This document shows positions 30,181 to 44,312 of a stretch of 64,000 nt of DNA, piece after piece; position 1 is the stretch's first letter; the number at the start of each line of letters is the position of its first letter. Position numbers and translations under genes: made by a program. Location: NCBI GenBank assembly GCA_028583405.1, contig CM053252.1:32741562-32805561 (forward strand), given 5' to 3'. The DNA is from Pogonophryne albipinna (lineage: Eukaryota; Chordata; Actinopteri; Perciformes; Artedidraconidae). Under the pieces are notes generated by a model, which was not told the origin of the DNA, did no database searches, and was given only the letters and a program-made list of their open reading frames with translations.

Positions 30181-30525
30181 AAAGAGATACAATAAGAGTA
30201 GTTTCAGGTTTATATTTGTATTTTGTGTCTCTAGTGTCTCCATGCTTTCATGTTCTCTTTATTTTTGTCATACTGCCTGTGCTGCAGCACCTCTTTTCAC
30301 CCTCTGTCTGAAACCAGAGCCCAGTCTGCTCTCATTGGTTAGCTGGCCAGCTCTGTTGTGATTGGTCAACCTCTTAGAGATGTCCCAGCCCTTAGCCTAT
30401 CACGTACAATGTGTTGGAGTGCTGTGAAACTCCCTCTTGAGGGAACAGGGATTTTAGCCTTTGCAGACAAAAAACTATATAGCACTCTACAGGAAAGGAA
30501 AATCCCTAAAAAGCATAACGCCTCT
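30181..30525 (-). mobile_element. TTAA MITE, minus-orientation copy of the 40734-41044 family
   Basis: The sequence is the reverse-complement counterpart of 40734-41044. Shared blocks include ctcttttcaccctctgtctg and attggttagctggcc. The left flank is ttaa (30177-30180); the right flank has decayed to ctaa (30526-30529). The right end aagcataacgcctct pairs with the left end agaggccctattatgct of the other copy. TTAA duplication points to the piggyBac or Kolobok superfamily. No coding capacity. Confidence 0.75.
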
Positions 30526-31075
30526 CTAATAAACAAAATATTGTCTTGTTAGACAATTGTTTGTTGTCATGGTGTTCCGCTAAGCATCTGTGTCTTTTGT
30601 AGATACGGCAACTTTTGGAAAATGTTCAAGAAATGCATTTACACAATCTCCCATTTTACATTCTTACATTTTTATGAACAACAACTAAACAACAGTTTAA
30701 CTTATACCAATCTACTGTGGAGTGGAATGGTGCTGGTTGGTGGGGGGGCGTTCAAATCCTGTGAACAGCAGGGACAATTTGAAGTGAGGGACCCCTTGCT
30801 GGCTGCTGTGAATGGAGAGTTGCAGACCTTGCTGACTGCCGTTTGTGCAGCAGCCCGTAGAAGAAAGAGAAGAGAAAAAGAATCGCAGGAAGGGGAGAGA
30901 GAGAGGGGGGGAGGAGAAAAAAAGCATGTTCTTGAACTTGGCTGATACCATCTGTAATTTCCTCCTCCTGTGTTCCCCTATATGTATCAGCCGCTGGCTT
31001 ATTACAAGCTGGCTCTGCCTCGCCTCTGCTCTGGCTGTTGTGAGCCGGAGTGTGAAAAGAATAGAAAGAGAGAGC
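30526..31075. other. Unassigned purine-rich sequence
   Basis: GA-rich around 30855-30925, leading into the CAGA array. Frames at 30622-30945 (+) and on the opposite strand are mutually overlapping and not convincing. Confidence 0.35.
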
Positions 31076-31091
31076 AGACAGACAGACAGAA

Positions 31092-31124
<33 letters not shown>

Positions 31125-31260
31125 CACAGACACACAGACAGACAGACACACAGACACACAGACACACAGACACACACACAGACACACACACAGACACACA
31201 GACACACAGACACACAGAGAGAGAGACACAGAGAGAGAGACAGACACACAGACAGACAGG
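31076..31260. repeat. (CAGA)n/(CACA)n tetranucleotide array
   Basis: CAGA repeats mixed with CACAGA units over about 185 bp. It keeps long frames open on both strands (TDRQ and VCLS repeats), which are artefacts. Confidence 0.97.
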
Positions 31261-31311
31261 AGAGAAGGAGAGAGACAAAGCTCAAAATTGCATTTCTTCA
31301 CAAAAGCATTG

Positions 31312-32764
31312 TCAAAGAGCATTCAGTGTGTTACAGAGTATCATACAGCTGGTCTCTAACACACATGTCCTCTTCAACACTTCTGGACCAAACTCATTCT
31401 GTGTATAGAAAAAGGGTACATCTTTTGAGTCTATGTTCATATCAACTTGAGCAGCAGCATTCTGAATAAGCAGCAGCTGTCCAATATAATGTTTGTGAGA
31501 CCTGGAAAGACACAAATGGAGTCTACTGAGGATGAATGGATTTGCAGATTCTTCCAAAACCTTAGATGACATCCTTGATATATCCTTAACGTGATTGTAG
31601 AATATATTTGTAATTGTTAGTTGACAGTTGAAAGTCTGAGTACATTATAGTATTTTTGGCCTTTTCCGTGTTTTTGTAACATTGCTGATTTAAGCTGAGA
31701 ATTGACTTTTAATTGTTTCTCCCAGAACAAATGACCTCACTTTTGTCTTTGTTTAGTAGAATAACCTTCTGAGACATTCAATGATTGATTTGTTCAATGC
31801 AGTATTTGTTATTTTGTGGTGAAGTTGTTACGTAAATATGTGTGTCGTCTGCATATAGAAATTGTAACTTTCTGATAATCAAAGCCATGTGGAAGCATGT
31901 ATTTGTGAGGAACTCCACATGTCATGTTTGTCCCCTCTGATGACTTATAGATAGGAAGCTGTCCCTGCACTTTAAGTAGGATTCAAACCAGTTTGGCACA
32001 AGGTATAGAACTTAAATGCACGACCCAGGAGACAGAGGTAAAGTATGAGGAAAATACTTTATTCCAAAATTAGGTCACAAAAAAGGATTGACACTCTTGA
32101 CGAGGTGAAAAAAGGTTAAAAAAGCAACAACAGAAAATCACTCACTAAATGAGGAACAAAAAGTACTAGATAACTCAGGAGCATGAATCAGGCTTGAGAC
32201 ATGACAAAGAAACGCTGGTACGCTGACTACTGGCATGGAGACAGGACAAGACGAACTGGCACAAGACAAGGGAAGGCTGGGGAATTTAAACAAGCGGTAA
32301 CTGGGCACAGGTGGAAACAATCAGGGGCAGGGCTGACGCTGATGAGAGCAGGCACACACACAAGGATAGGGAGTCAAGGGACCTGGAATGAAACACAAAA
32401 AGTGAGTACCAAAATAAAACAGGAAGTGGGAGACAAGACAAAAAATGACCAGACAAAAACATGAAACATGACTATACTTAACATTTTTGACAGGACACAA
32501 CAGTCAGATTGTCCCGACTAGTCATTAGTGACTCTAAATTGTTTATTTAGTTGCTCCATGACTGCAGTCTTTAAGGAATGAGGGATTACACCTGAGAGAA
32601 GAGATGGGTTTATGATTTTTAGAAAATCTGAAACGGTGCAATTTAAAACATTTTTTATCAAGCCGGGTAGAAGAATAAAGGCAGCAGGAGGATTCCAGAT
32701 ATTGTATAATGCCATCCAGGTTTTTATTGTTTATAGAATAAAAGTGTTTTGGACACGGGCACAA
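31312..32764 (-). pseudogene. Decayed LINE reverse transcriptase, interrupted by another repeat
   Basis: Read on the minus strand, pieces of one LINE ORF2 appear in the right order. LLSGVIPHSLKTAV lies at about 32600-32560 (N-terminal palm). Next come a WF.SYL-like block and CGVPH, a decayed GVPQGS, near 31990-31910. YADDTHIYV is near 31860-31830 and NKDKSEVI near 31760-31735. LLLIQNAAA at about 31475-31450 is the C-terminal block. Frames change several times and stops are frequent. About 32005-32480 does not belong to the LINE and looks like a later insertion. The clade is L2/Rex1-like but not assigned. Confidence 0.75.
32005..32480. mobile_element. Repeat inserted in the decayed LINE
   Basis: Purine-rich sequence beginning near ggagacagaggtaaagtatg and containing acaggtggaaacaatcaggg. 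It breaks the reverse-transcriptase domain order. I recognise it as a dispersed fish repeat type but cannot name a family, and I could not define its ends or a TSD. Confidence 0.4.
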
Positions 32765-34572
<1,808 letters not shown>

Positions 34573-34576
34573 TTAA

Positions 34577-35396
34577 CCCTTAGATGCACGAGTGACTGGA
34601 CCCTACACTCTTCCATAAGTGGGTCAAAAAGGACCCGTATTAGAATAATATGTGTTTTCATGCCATTTTTGTCATTTTGGTGAAGAAAAATCACTTGTAT
34701 AATATTTAGTATTATATTTTGGTTCACACTAGAAATATTTTATATTTAATTTTTTACAATTTAACGTTTTTTTTACATTTTGAAAAAAAACGTTTTGAAT
34801 ATATTGATGCAAAGATCTCTGCTATTCTGAGACCCTCACAGTATTCCAGTCTCTTTTCAAAACTCATCTCTTCTCCTCTGTCTACTCATAGCCCCCCCCC
34901 CCCCATCAATCCATGCCGGTTGATCAAGTTTGATAGTCCTATACCCGCCACCTTAACCTTCCCTTAAAGCGATGTTGAGTCCTTGAAAAGCCCTATACAA
35001 ATATAATGTATTATTATTATTATACTGACAGGTATCAGATCTTGCTGTGTAAAATAATCTTCCTGAGAGGTGTCACTTGTGATGTAGTCTGTGTGTCCTA
35101 CAGTGAATGTATTCCTGACAGCAACAGGTGATAAGAATCAAAGGTTCCCATAGGATCCCATAGAAAATGCATGCGGGTCATTTTTGACCCACTTATGGAA
35201 GCTTGGGGTAGAAATACAAAAACTACAATTTCTTAAAATGTATATAATGTACATTTAAAATGTGAAAGGCATGATATCCAAAACATGTTTTTTGAGGAAT
35301 AGCTGGAATATAAAATGATAAAAAAATGTAATTACAAAGATACTTCAAGAAAACCAACTCACGGGGTCAAAAAAGACCCACTTATGCATCTAAGGG
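34577..35396. mobile_element. piggyBac-like MITE with TTAA duplication
   Basis: TTAA flanks both ends (34573-34576 and 35397-35400). The ends cccttagatgca and tgcatctaaggg are perfect 12-bp inverted repeats, and the match continues with two mismatches over 18 bp. The CCCT terminus plus TTAA is characteristic of piggyBac. Repeated gggtc...gaccc motifs just inside both ends form short hairpins. A LINE 3' end is nested within it. Confidence 0.82.
34810..35024 (+). mobile_element. LINE 3' end with (ATT)n tail inside the piggyBac MITE
   Basis: From 34829 the frame reads ETLTVFQSLFKTHLFSSVYS and stops at 34889-34891. This is the C-terminal end of an L2/CR1-like ORF2. A 3' UTR follows with aaagcgatgttgagtccttg and a terminal ATT run. 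The 5'-truncated shape is normal for LINE insertions. A C-run lies at 34892-34904. Confidence 0.75.
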
Positions 35397-35400
35397 TTAA

Positions 35401-37725
35401 GTACGTTTTTAAGTTGAGAAACCATTAGAGCGTACAAGCAGGTATGTTTGCATTAGTGACCTAAGAAGACTGATTAGATTATAACTTAAATCATTGCATA
35501 ATGAAAACTTCCTAAACACTTCATTCATTTATTTTCCAAAGAAACTAAATGAGTCTTCCGTTGTATGGCCTGTTTTCTCAGGTAAGTATTACTTAAAAAG
35601 CTTGAAAATATACGTGTTGGTGTCTCAGTGATGGTGGAGATAATGATCCATTGTTTGTTCAGATACTTAAAGTGACTTAAAGTCCCATACAATGTCTGTT
35701 GAACTTTGCCGTACCATAATGTTGAGGCTTTGACTAACATCAATTCACTGCAGTTCCCTTTTCTGAGGGTTTTTTCTTCTTCATTCTCCTGTTTTTGGTA
35801 TAATATCTATAACGACCATGTTTTTCCTCTTTAAGAACCTTTAATGGAGAAAATCAGGAGATGATGAGAGGCAAAGGTTAAACCTGAGCATCTGTGTGTA
35901 TCAAGTGAGCAACCAGGATACAATACATTAGACTTTCTGTTAAACAAAGCACTTGCAGAACTCTTTCCACACCTCCAACTGCCAGCAGCCAACAGGTATA
36001 CAGAGGAGCTAAATCTGGCCTCACACATTCCAAGACACCATATGCTATCTTCCTGCACAACTCAGTCCCTGTGTGGCACCTCTGCTTGTTAGAGTCCTCC
36101 CACAGTGTTTCAGGGAAATGAGATGTGTGCTGCCGATAGAGATCATACACTATGTATTGATTCAAAGGGCTAATATGTGATTTCCGAGAATGATAACCTA
36201 TGCATAGAGTACAGCCAGGAGACTGTTTTCTTGGTGTTTATCTTGTAGAGGTCAACATGAGATGTGCGGTCTTTAAGTGTGACTTCTTGACTTAATTCAT
36301 TTATTCTCCATATCAATGTTGGCTAAGAATCTGACTAACGTTCAGGTGGGAAAATGATGTCATAAATACCCACTATACTGCAGCTTTATAAAAACAATGT
36401 ATCAAATGACAATGTAAAAGTGGTTGCTCATACAAACCATAGTATCTGTGACTCAGTGACTTCTAACTTATCAAAACATGTGCGTCGTTGTTTGAGTAGT
36501 TGTGGGCCCAGGTGATGCAGCATATCATACCGCTGGCATCTATCGACCTGAAACGGCACCTTCCGGTCAAAGAAAGTCACCACAACCATTATAATGGATA
36601 ACTGTAGCCCTTTATATACTTCATTTTCATGTGTACCTACAAAGAACATGAATAGGACTTGAAAATGCTTCAGAACTTAAGAAAGACTTAAGACTCCTTT
36701 TAGTTTCCTTCACCCCTACATTCGTTTCTCAGTCATCATCATCACTGGTTTAGTTATGATGATTCCCACACATATCAGGCTTAAGCATCATTTAGTATAA
36801 TTTAGATTTACTCTGGGAGCAATGGGAAAATATTGCAGTACTTAATGGTTCCCTGTGACCTCTAGAAATGCTATGTTTCTCTATGAGTCAGTACCCAATT
36901 TTCTTGCACATACATGCGCCGGTAACACAAAATTCCTACCAACGTTGTCACACTATTTTTCTCATTTATAGACAGGAATTACATCCCAATACACAAGATT
37001 CAAAAGCAGGGCAGACCAAAATGAGTGGCTCATTCTGATGTGAAAATCATTTACTAGGGTTAGGGTTAGCAATGGGGTCATTCAGATCAATGTGGTTTAA
37101 ATGTAGCAGCACATTTTAAAGCAATCTGTCAATTAGATTATGAGAGTTTTGAAACATTACAATTCATCTTTAGGAACCATTGTTATCCAAAGCCAGCAGA
37201 GCGGAATGTGTGTGTGAGTGTATCATCTTAACACACTTCCTGTTCCGAGGCCACTAGACTGTCAAAATATTATGTCAGAGTTATCATCTCCATGTATTGT
37301 CCTTAAGCATTTCTCTTTAACCATTAATCAATTTGCCATCACAATAGCCCTTTGAACTACGTCCACAATTGGACAATTTCACACCTAACAATTTAGTCCA
37401 GTGTTCACATTGAATCCCATCCCAATCTTTATTCTGTATTTGTCAAATATTGTAGAAAACAAAACATTTTTGGGCAAAATATTGATCTTTTGTCTGAGTT
37501 TTCCGTTAGCTTTCCATAGAGCAAGGTAATCCTTCTCTTGTGGGAGATCCCAAGGCGTTCACAATATATATTGAAGAAACAAAAGCATAATGAACAAACA
37601 CACAACACAGATTCTGCACAATTTAAACTGATAATGTACTTCATGTCCTTCCTATATCGGTCTTTGGGAACAACATGGAAGGGAAGGATTGTTGCACCAT
37701 CAAATTTGAAAAAAGTATTACTATC
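35401..37725. other. Unassigned AT-rich sequence
   Basis: No exon or mobile-element ends recognised. A two-and-a-half-unit telomere-like motif (TAGGGTTAGGGTTAG) at 37054-37068 is too short to mean much. Confidence 0.4.
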
Positions 37726-37729
37726 TTAA

Positions 37730-38510
<781 letters not shown>

Positions 38511-38514
38511 TTAA

Positions 38515-39110
38515 TACTGATGTGTTTATTGACTTAAAATGATCCAGTATACATTTTATTTAATATTAATGAACATTGAAATGTTGGCAAGATCCTTTTG
38601 CATTGTACTGTGCCTAACCACATATGTTTGCAAAGCAAGTGAACCCTGAAATCCTCTCTGCACCTGAATCTTAATGCTAATCCAAAATAAAACTCCATAA
38701 TCTATCATGAAAATTATCATTAAAGGTTTCCTTCTAAGCTTAGATAAATCAGGGCTTTGTATAAATAGGGGTTGAATGTAAGTGTGTTTCTAATCTACGA
38801 TGATCAATCAAGCAGACATCTGCTCTTTGAGGTGATCGTGAACACATAGGGGAAGTGAAAATGATTATTTTGTCTTTATGAGTTGACAGGATAATACAGA
38901 GCCTTTGTTCAACCCTGTAGATCGTATACACCATAGAATGAATAAGCACTGAAATGAACATTCAGAAAGAGGTTTTCGTTTAATAGGGGTGTGAAAACAG
39001 CTGCTTCAATTGAATGTTATGCAATTGGCTCCTGCAGATATCCGTGGCAGTTATGCAATAAGATAACTGTACAATACATCTTACTATCTCCCACTTCTGA
39101 CAACAACCTT
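38515..39110. other. Unassigned sequence
   Basis: AT-rich; no feature recognised. Confidence 0.4.
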
Positions 39111-39407
39111 GTCCGGCAGTGGCTCAGTCAGTAGGGGTAGCCGTATAGGGTCGCCGGTTCAAGTCCCCGACCAGACCTAAATATGGAGTTTGGACTGCTA
39201 CTTGGAGAGGTCCCAGTTCACCTCCTGCCCTTCCGTGGTGCCCTTGAGCAAGGCACCGGACACCCCCCCCACTCCCATTGCTCCCCAGGCGCTGTGCAAT
39301 AACTGCTCCTAGTACAAGACTTCTGGTACTAGGATGGGTTAAATGCAGAGAACAAATGTCACAGTGTGCTGTGTGCTCTGCATGTGTGACCATTAAAGAG
39401 GGTTTCA
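39111..39407 (+). mobile_element. V-SINE-like tRNA-derived SINE
   Basis: A tRNA-like head carries an A box in tggctcagtcagtagg (39120-39135) and a B box ggttcaagtcc (39156-39166), the internal RNA polymerase III promoter. The central part, cccttgagcaaggcaccgg, and the 3' part, gggttaaatgcagagaacaa, match the conserved core of fish V-SINEs. It depends on LINE enzymes for movement. The 3' boundary is approximate. Confidence 0.8.
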
Positions 39408-40651
39408 TCCCTTCTATTCGATTCGATATAAAGAAACAGCATACATCAAACACATTGTACTTTTATCATTTACAGCAGCTGAAAAAACTCTGTTAGCCAG
39501 GGGAAGTGGTGTTAACGCGCAGGAAGAGCCATCTCAGATGTCTAGACATCCTGACAAACAGAAAACCCAGAGCTACGTGGGGTAGCTAGAGGAAGTCATT
39601 TGGAAGGAACATGGCTCCCCAGTATAAATAGCCTGTACAGGGCATGTGTACTGACAGATTAAACCATCTTTGAATTCTGCCATACACCAGTTGAGAACTC
39701 CCTTCCTCTGCTCTTTAAGCTAATAAGCTTAAATCTTCTAGCAGGCAAAGCTGCTCCTCTATAAAAAAAAGACGAAGAGAAGGAAAAAAACCTTTTAATC
39801 CTGTCTTTGATGATACATTATGTGCTGCTGGAGAGAACACTCAAAGTTCCCCCTGAAACTTAAAAGTGACACGGACCCCATCAGGCTGTTCTGGATGGAG
39901 GAACCAGTAGAAGGAGTGTCCACAAGACAATAGCATTGGCAGCTGGAGGATTGGGGAGATGGCTTTGAACGACTGCAAGGGTGGAGAGGCATTTTTCAAT
40001 TCTACTTTTGTCATAAACATTGTGGTTCAACCCAGCCCCTTCCTCAAATATGACGGCGGCAAACAACTCGCAGACACAAGCATAAACTCAATGTGACCCT
40101 GCTTTCTGCATGTGTAGCACTCGGCAGCTCAGCGAGCGCAGATTAGGCTTTGAGAAGAAACAGCGTGGGGGCAGAGAGGAGGGAAAGGAAAGGGGAGAGA
40201 TGAAAAAGAAAAATAGTGAAGGAGGGTGTGAGAAGGAAAGACAAGCAGGCTTACAGAGGGAGGAGAAGAGAGGGTGAGAAAGGAGAGTGGGAAAGAGCGG
40301 AGCGAGGCCACAGAGTTCAGATTCAAATGTCATTTTCCAGCAGGGAGAGAGGCGGAAAGAGAGGGAGAGAAAACACGGTAGCGCAAAGATCTGCTTTCTG
40401 GTTTCTATGGCAACAGCAGGCTATTATCCTCAACTGTCATTTATTATGAAGGGATGTGACTTCAGAGAGAGAGGAAGAGGGAGAGTGGACGGACAGAGAG
40501 GTCAGGCCTCCTGTTTACCTTTGGGAGAAGAGAGCCATGTGTGAAGTCAAATGAACGGAGGTAAAACCAGACAGAGAGCTGACTCCCTTCACATCAAATA
40601 CAACGTCGGCATCCAACTGATATGTGTTTATACAGGCCAATACTCTGAGAA
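39408..40651. other. Unassigned sequence, partly purine-rich
   Basis: A TATA-like gtataaatag occurs at 39623-39632 without other promoter evidence. The stretch 40140-40530 is GA-rich. No coding feature recognised. Confidence 0.35.
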
Positions 40652-40686
40652 AAGATATACTGAATAATATATATTCAGTATATCTT
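40652..40686. repeat. 14-bp perfect inverted repeat with 7-nt loop
   Basis: The arm aagatatactgaat (40652-40665) pairs with 40673-40686 across aatatat. AT-rich, and 48 bp upstream of the MITE at 40734. Confidence 0.75.
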
Positions 40687-40733
40687 CCCTAGAATTTGGT
40701 TTAACCCAATGTATACTTTTCAGAAAGACTTAA

Positions 40734-41044
40734 AGAGGCCCTATTATGCTTTGTTCCCTTCCCTGTCGTGTTATATATGTTTTCATGCATGTAAATGGTC
40801 TGCAAAGGCTAAAGTCACTGTCAAAGTGACATCACTATGTAACACTTGCGCTTCTATTGGCAAGCTCTTCGACACATTGTACATGATAAGGGGCTGTTGA
40901 CCAATCACACCAGAGCCGGCCAGCTAACCAATCAGCAGACTGGGCGATGGTTTCAGACAGAGGGTGAAAAGAGGAGCTGCAGCACATGTCACAGTATAAA
41001 CACAAAGTACAAATATGAACCTGAACATGAGCAATAACGCCCCT
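40734..41044 (+). mobile_element. TTAA MITE (agaggccctattatgct family)
   Basis: TTAA flanks both ends (40730-40733 and 41045-41048). The left end agaggccctattatgct and the reverse complement of the right end (aggggcgttattgct) are similar. The interior contains gaccaatcac and gctaaccaatcag, CCAAT-box-like motifs. The family is also present in minus orientation at 30181-30525. Confidence 0.8.
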
Positions 41045-41048
41045 TTAA

Positions 41049-42386
<1,338 letters not shown>

Positions 42387-43262
42387 CACTCACCAACCTA
42401 CTTAACAAACTTAACAAACAGTGTAATGCTGTATTAGGAGTAGCAGAGGAAAGGTCCAATTATGTTGAGTTGTTTTTATCAGCTTTCTGAATGAATGGAA
42501 TATCTCCATGTACAGTAGCAGGGTTACTGTACAATGCATACTGTTAAACTAAAGAAAATATCTGCGTACAGTAGAACAGAGAAACTGTTTCTGTGGCCAA
42601 GGTGGAAATGATTATGGAACAGGAAGCAGCTATTCCAATTTGAAATGGATAGTCCTGTCCTTGTAAAGTACATGGAAAATATCGCTCCCGCACTTAACTG
42701 CTTAACGGCGCTCACATAGTTCAGCATGAGCAAAATAAACACAAGCAAATCCACGTGTACACATATAAACGTGGTATGCTGGAGATGTAGCGTTGGAGAG
42801 CTGTGCAGAAAAAAGAGAAATGTGGAGAGGATAGGTGGGGGTGGTGGATGAGAAATGAGATATGAAAAGGTGGGTGGTATTTGGGTTGAAATGGAAATAT
42901 GTCTCTCTTGTTTTCCTCTCCTGTCCTGTGTATCTCTCCATCTCCCGCCCTTTGGATCAGTATTTGGGGGCCTTCCCAGAGCGCGCTCCAAATGGAACCT
43001 CTCCGGTGCCCCCATCGGCGCTGGAGGAACGGTTCTCCATGCCTTCACTACCTCCAGGTCAATGGGTTTGTTCTGGCAGCAGTGAATGGGCATTATTACA
43101 GTTTCATTACAGCAGGAACTGGCTGCAGTGAAAGCAGTTTTTAACATCCAGAAGAGCCCCTGCAACTACTCTGAAAGCCAGAGGGAAGAGAAGGAGAAAC
43201 AGAAGAGAAGGTGAAATGAATCCTGATATGAAGTGAGATGGACGTCTTTCAGATATGACCTT
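42387..43262. other. Unassigned sequence
   Basis: The stretch 42855-43165 is open in several frames on both strands (including a 213-codon minus frame), but none resembles a known protein. Multi-frame openness with no family match argues against coding. Confidence 0.35.
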
Positions 43263-43315
43263 CGAGAGTTTATTCCACCGCTGGTCTCTCCGACCAGCGG
43301 TGGAATAAACTCTCG
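43263..43315. repeat. 24-bp perfect inverted repeat with 5-nt loop
   Basis: The arms 43263-43286 and 43292-43315 are exact reverse complements, separated by tctcc. Perfect pairing with a tiny loop is unlike a typical microRNA precursor and suggests a recent inverted duplication. Confidence 0.95.
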
Positions 43316-43381
43316 ATTTTTCCTCCACAGGGCTGAGGGCAATGTGAATTAATAAAAAATGTCCTGGTGCTAACTTATAAC

Positions 43382-44304
43382 CAGAGATGGGGTCGTTACT
43401 AAAAAAAAAGTAATATATTACATATTACTTTAAAAAAAAAGAAGTAATATATTACACTACTTCGTTACTCTCTACATAAAGTAACTCGTTACTTTACTCG
43501 TTACTTTACTCGCAGGGCCGTCCCGCCCCTCCCTACAGGCAGATCACGCAGACTGCTAAAGTTTCAAATGTTCTCATTAGTTCAGTTTCCATTGTCGCAT
43601 AAGACTGATCCAGATAGCTCCTGAATGTTTTCCTATCTGACCATGGCTGTCCTCTGTCTCCTGCTATCTGTATTTTGCGCAGTATATCTCTGAACGATGG
43701 TGATTCCACTGTGCAAATGGGCAACATTTCCTCTACTATGAAGGATGCTACAAGCCTGGCCATCTCTGCTTTGGTTACCGGTCCTCCAAATTCTAATTGT
43801 TGCTGCTTCGGAGTCGGCGGCGGCGCACTCACAACATCCTCACTCTGGGTTCGGGGGTCCTTAGCTATTAGCTTCACCTTAGCATGTGTTCTTTGCAGGT
43901 GTTTGTTGAGGTTTGACGTGGTGTTTACAGCAGTGGATAACAGCTTCAGGCCTGGACACAGTTTGCACCTCACCGTCACATTCCTGTCTATTCTTCGGAC
44001 GAACTCAAAATAATGGGCATACCTCCACCCCTCGAAAGTTATCGCTGACCCAGCCATGTTTATGCAGCAGTGCACGTGGAGATGTGGACGCAGATTACGT
44101 ACATACAAACCTGCGGGCTGCGGCCGAAACCCCTCTTGTCTGTCAGTGTGATTATGACTGATTTTATAAAAGTAACGAAGTAACGCGTGTCGGGGCAATG
44201 TTAGTAACTGTATTGTGATGACTGAATTATAAAAGTAGCGCGTTACACTACTCCGTTACCGACAATAATAATATTATTACAGTAACGCGTTACACCCAAC
44301 TCTG
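43382..44304. mobile_element. hAT-type element, copy 2 of the cagagatgggg family
   Basis: The ends cagagatgggg and acccaactctg are inverted repeats, with a perfect 8-bp duplication cttataac (43374-43381 and 44305-44312). It keeps more interior than copy 1 (14971-15704), including the 5' part of a minus-strand transposase gene. At 43513-43556 it contains a foreign segment resembling the left end of the 12407-16096 element. Confidence 0.9.
43533..44198 (-). pseudogene. hAT transposase N-terminal fragment with BED zinc finger
   Basis: The minus-strand frame is open for 221 codons; the first likely natural Met is residue 48 (nt 44057). A BED-type DNA-binding finger follows: CKLC (Cys78, Cys81) and HLQRTH (His100, His105). 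Next come a Pro/Gln linker and FIVEEMLPICTVESPSFRDI, the segment that opens the catalytic part of many AC-like hAT transposases. The frame then runs out of transposase sequence at about residue 215, where an unrelated 44-bp segment begins, and stops. The catalytic core and dimerisation region are absent, so it could not be an active transposase. Whether the truncated DNA-binding part is made is unknown. Confidence 0.75.
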
Positions 44305-44312
44305 CTTATAAC

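Noticed and set aside
30712..31408. 188-, 177- and 187-codon frames across the CAGA array
   Set aside because: They overlap on both strands and owe their length to the tandem array.
37054..37068. Telomere-like TAGGGTTAGGGTTAG (similar short runs at 26277 and 41960)
   Set aside because: Fewer than three units each; too short for an interstitial telomeric repeat.
39623..39632. TATA-like gtataaatag
   Set aside because: No start exon, initiator or LTR structure nearby; TATA-like strings are common in AT-rich DNA.
42524..43165. 213-codon minus-strand frame
   Set aside because: No domain or family resemblance, and three plus frames are open over part of the same DNA; multi-frame openness suggests composition, not coding.
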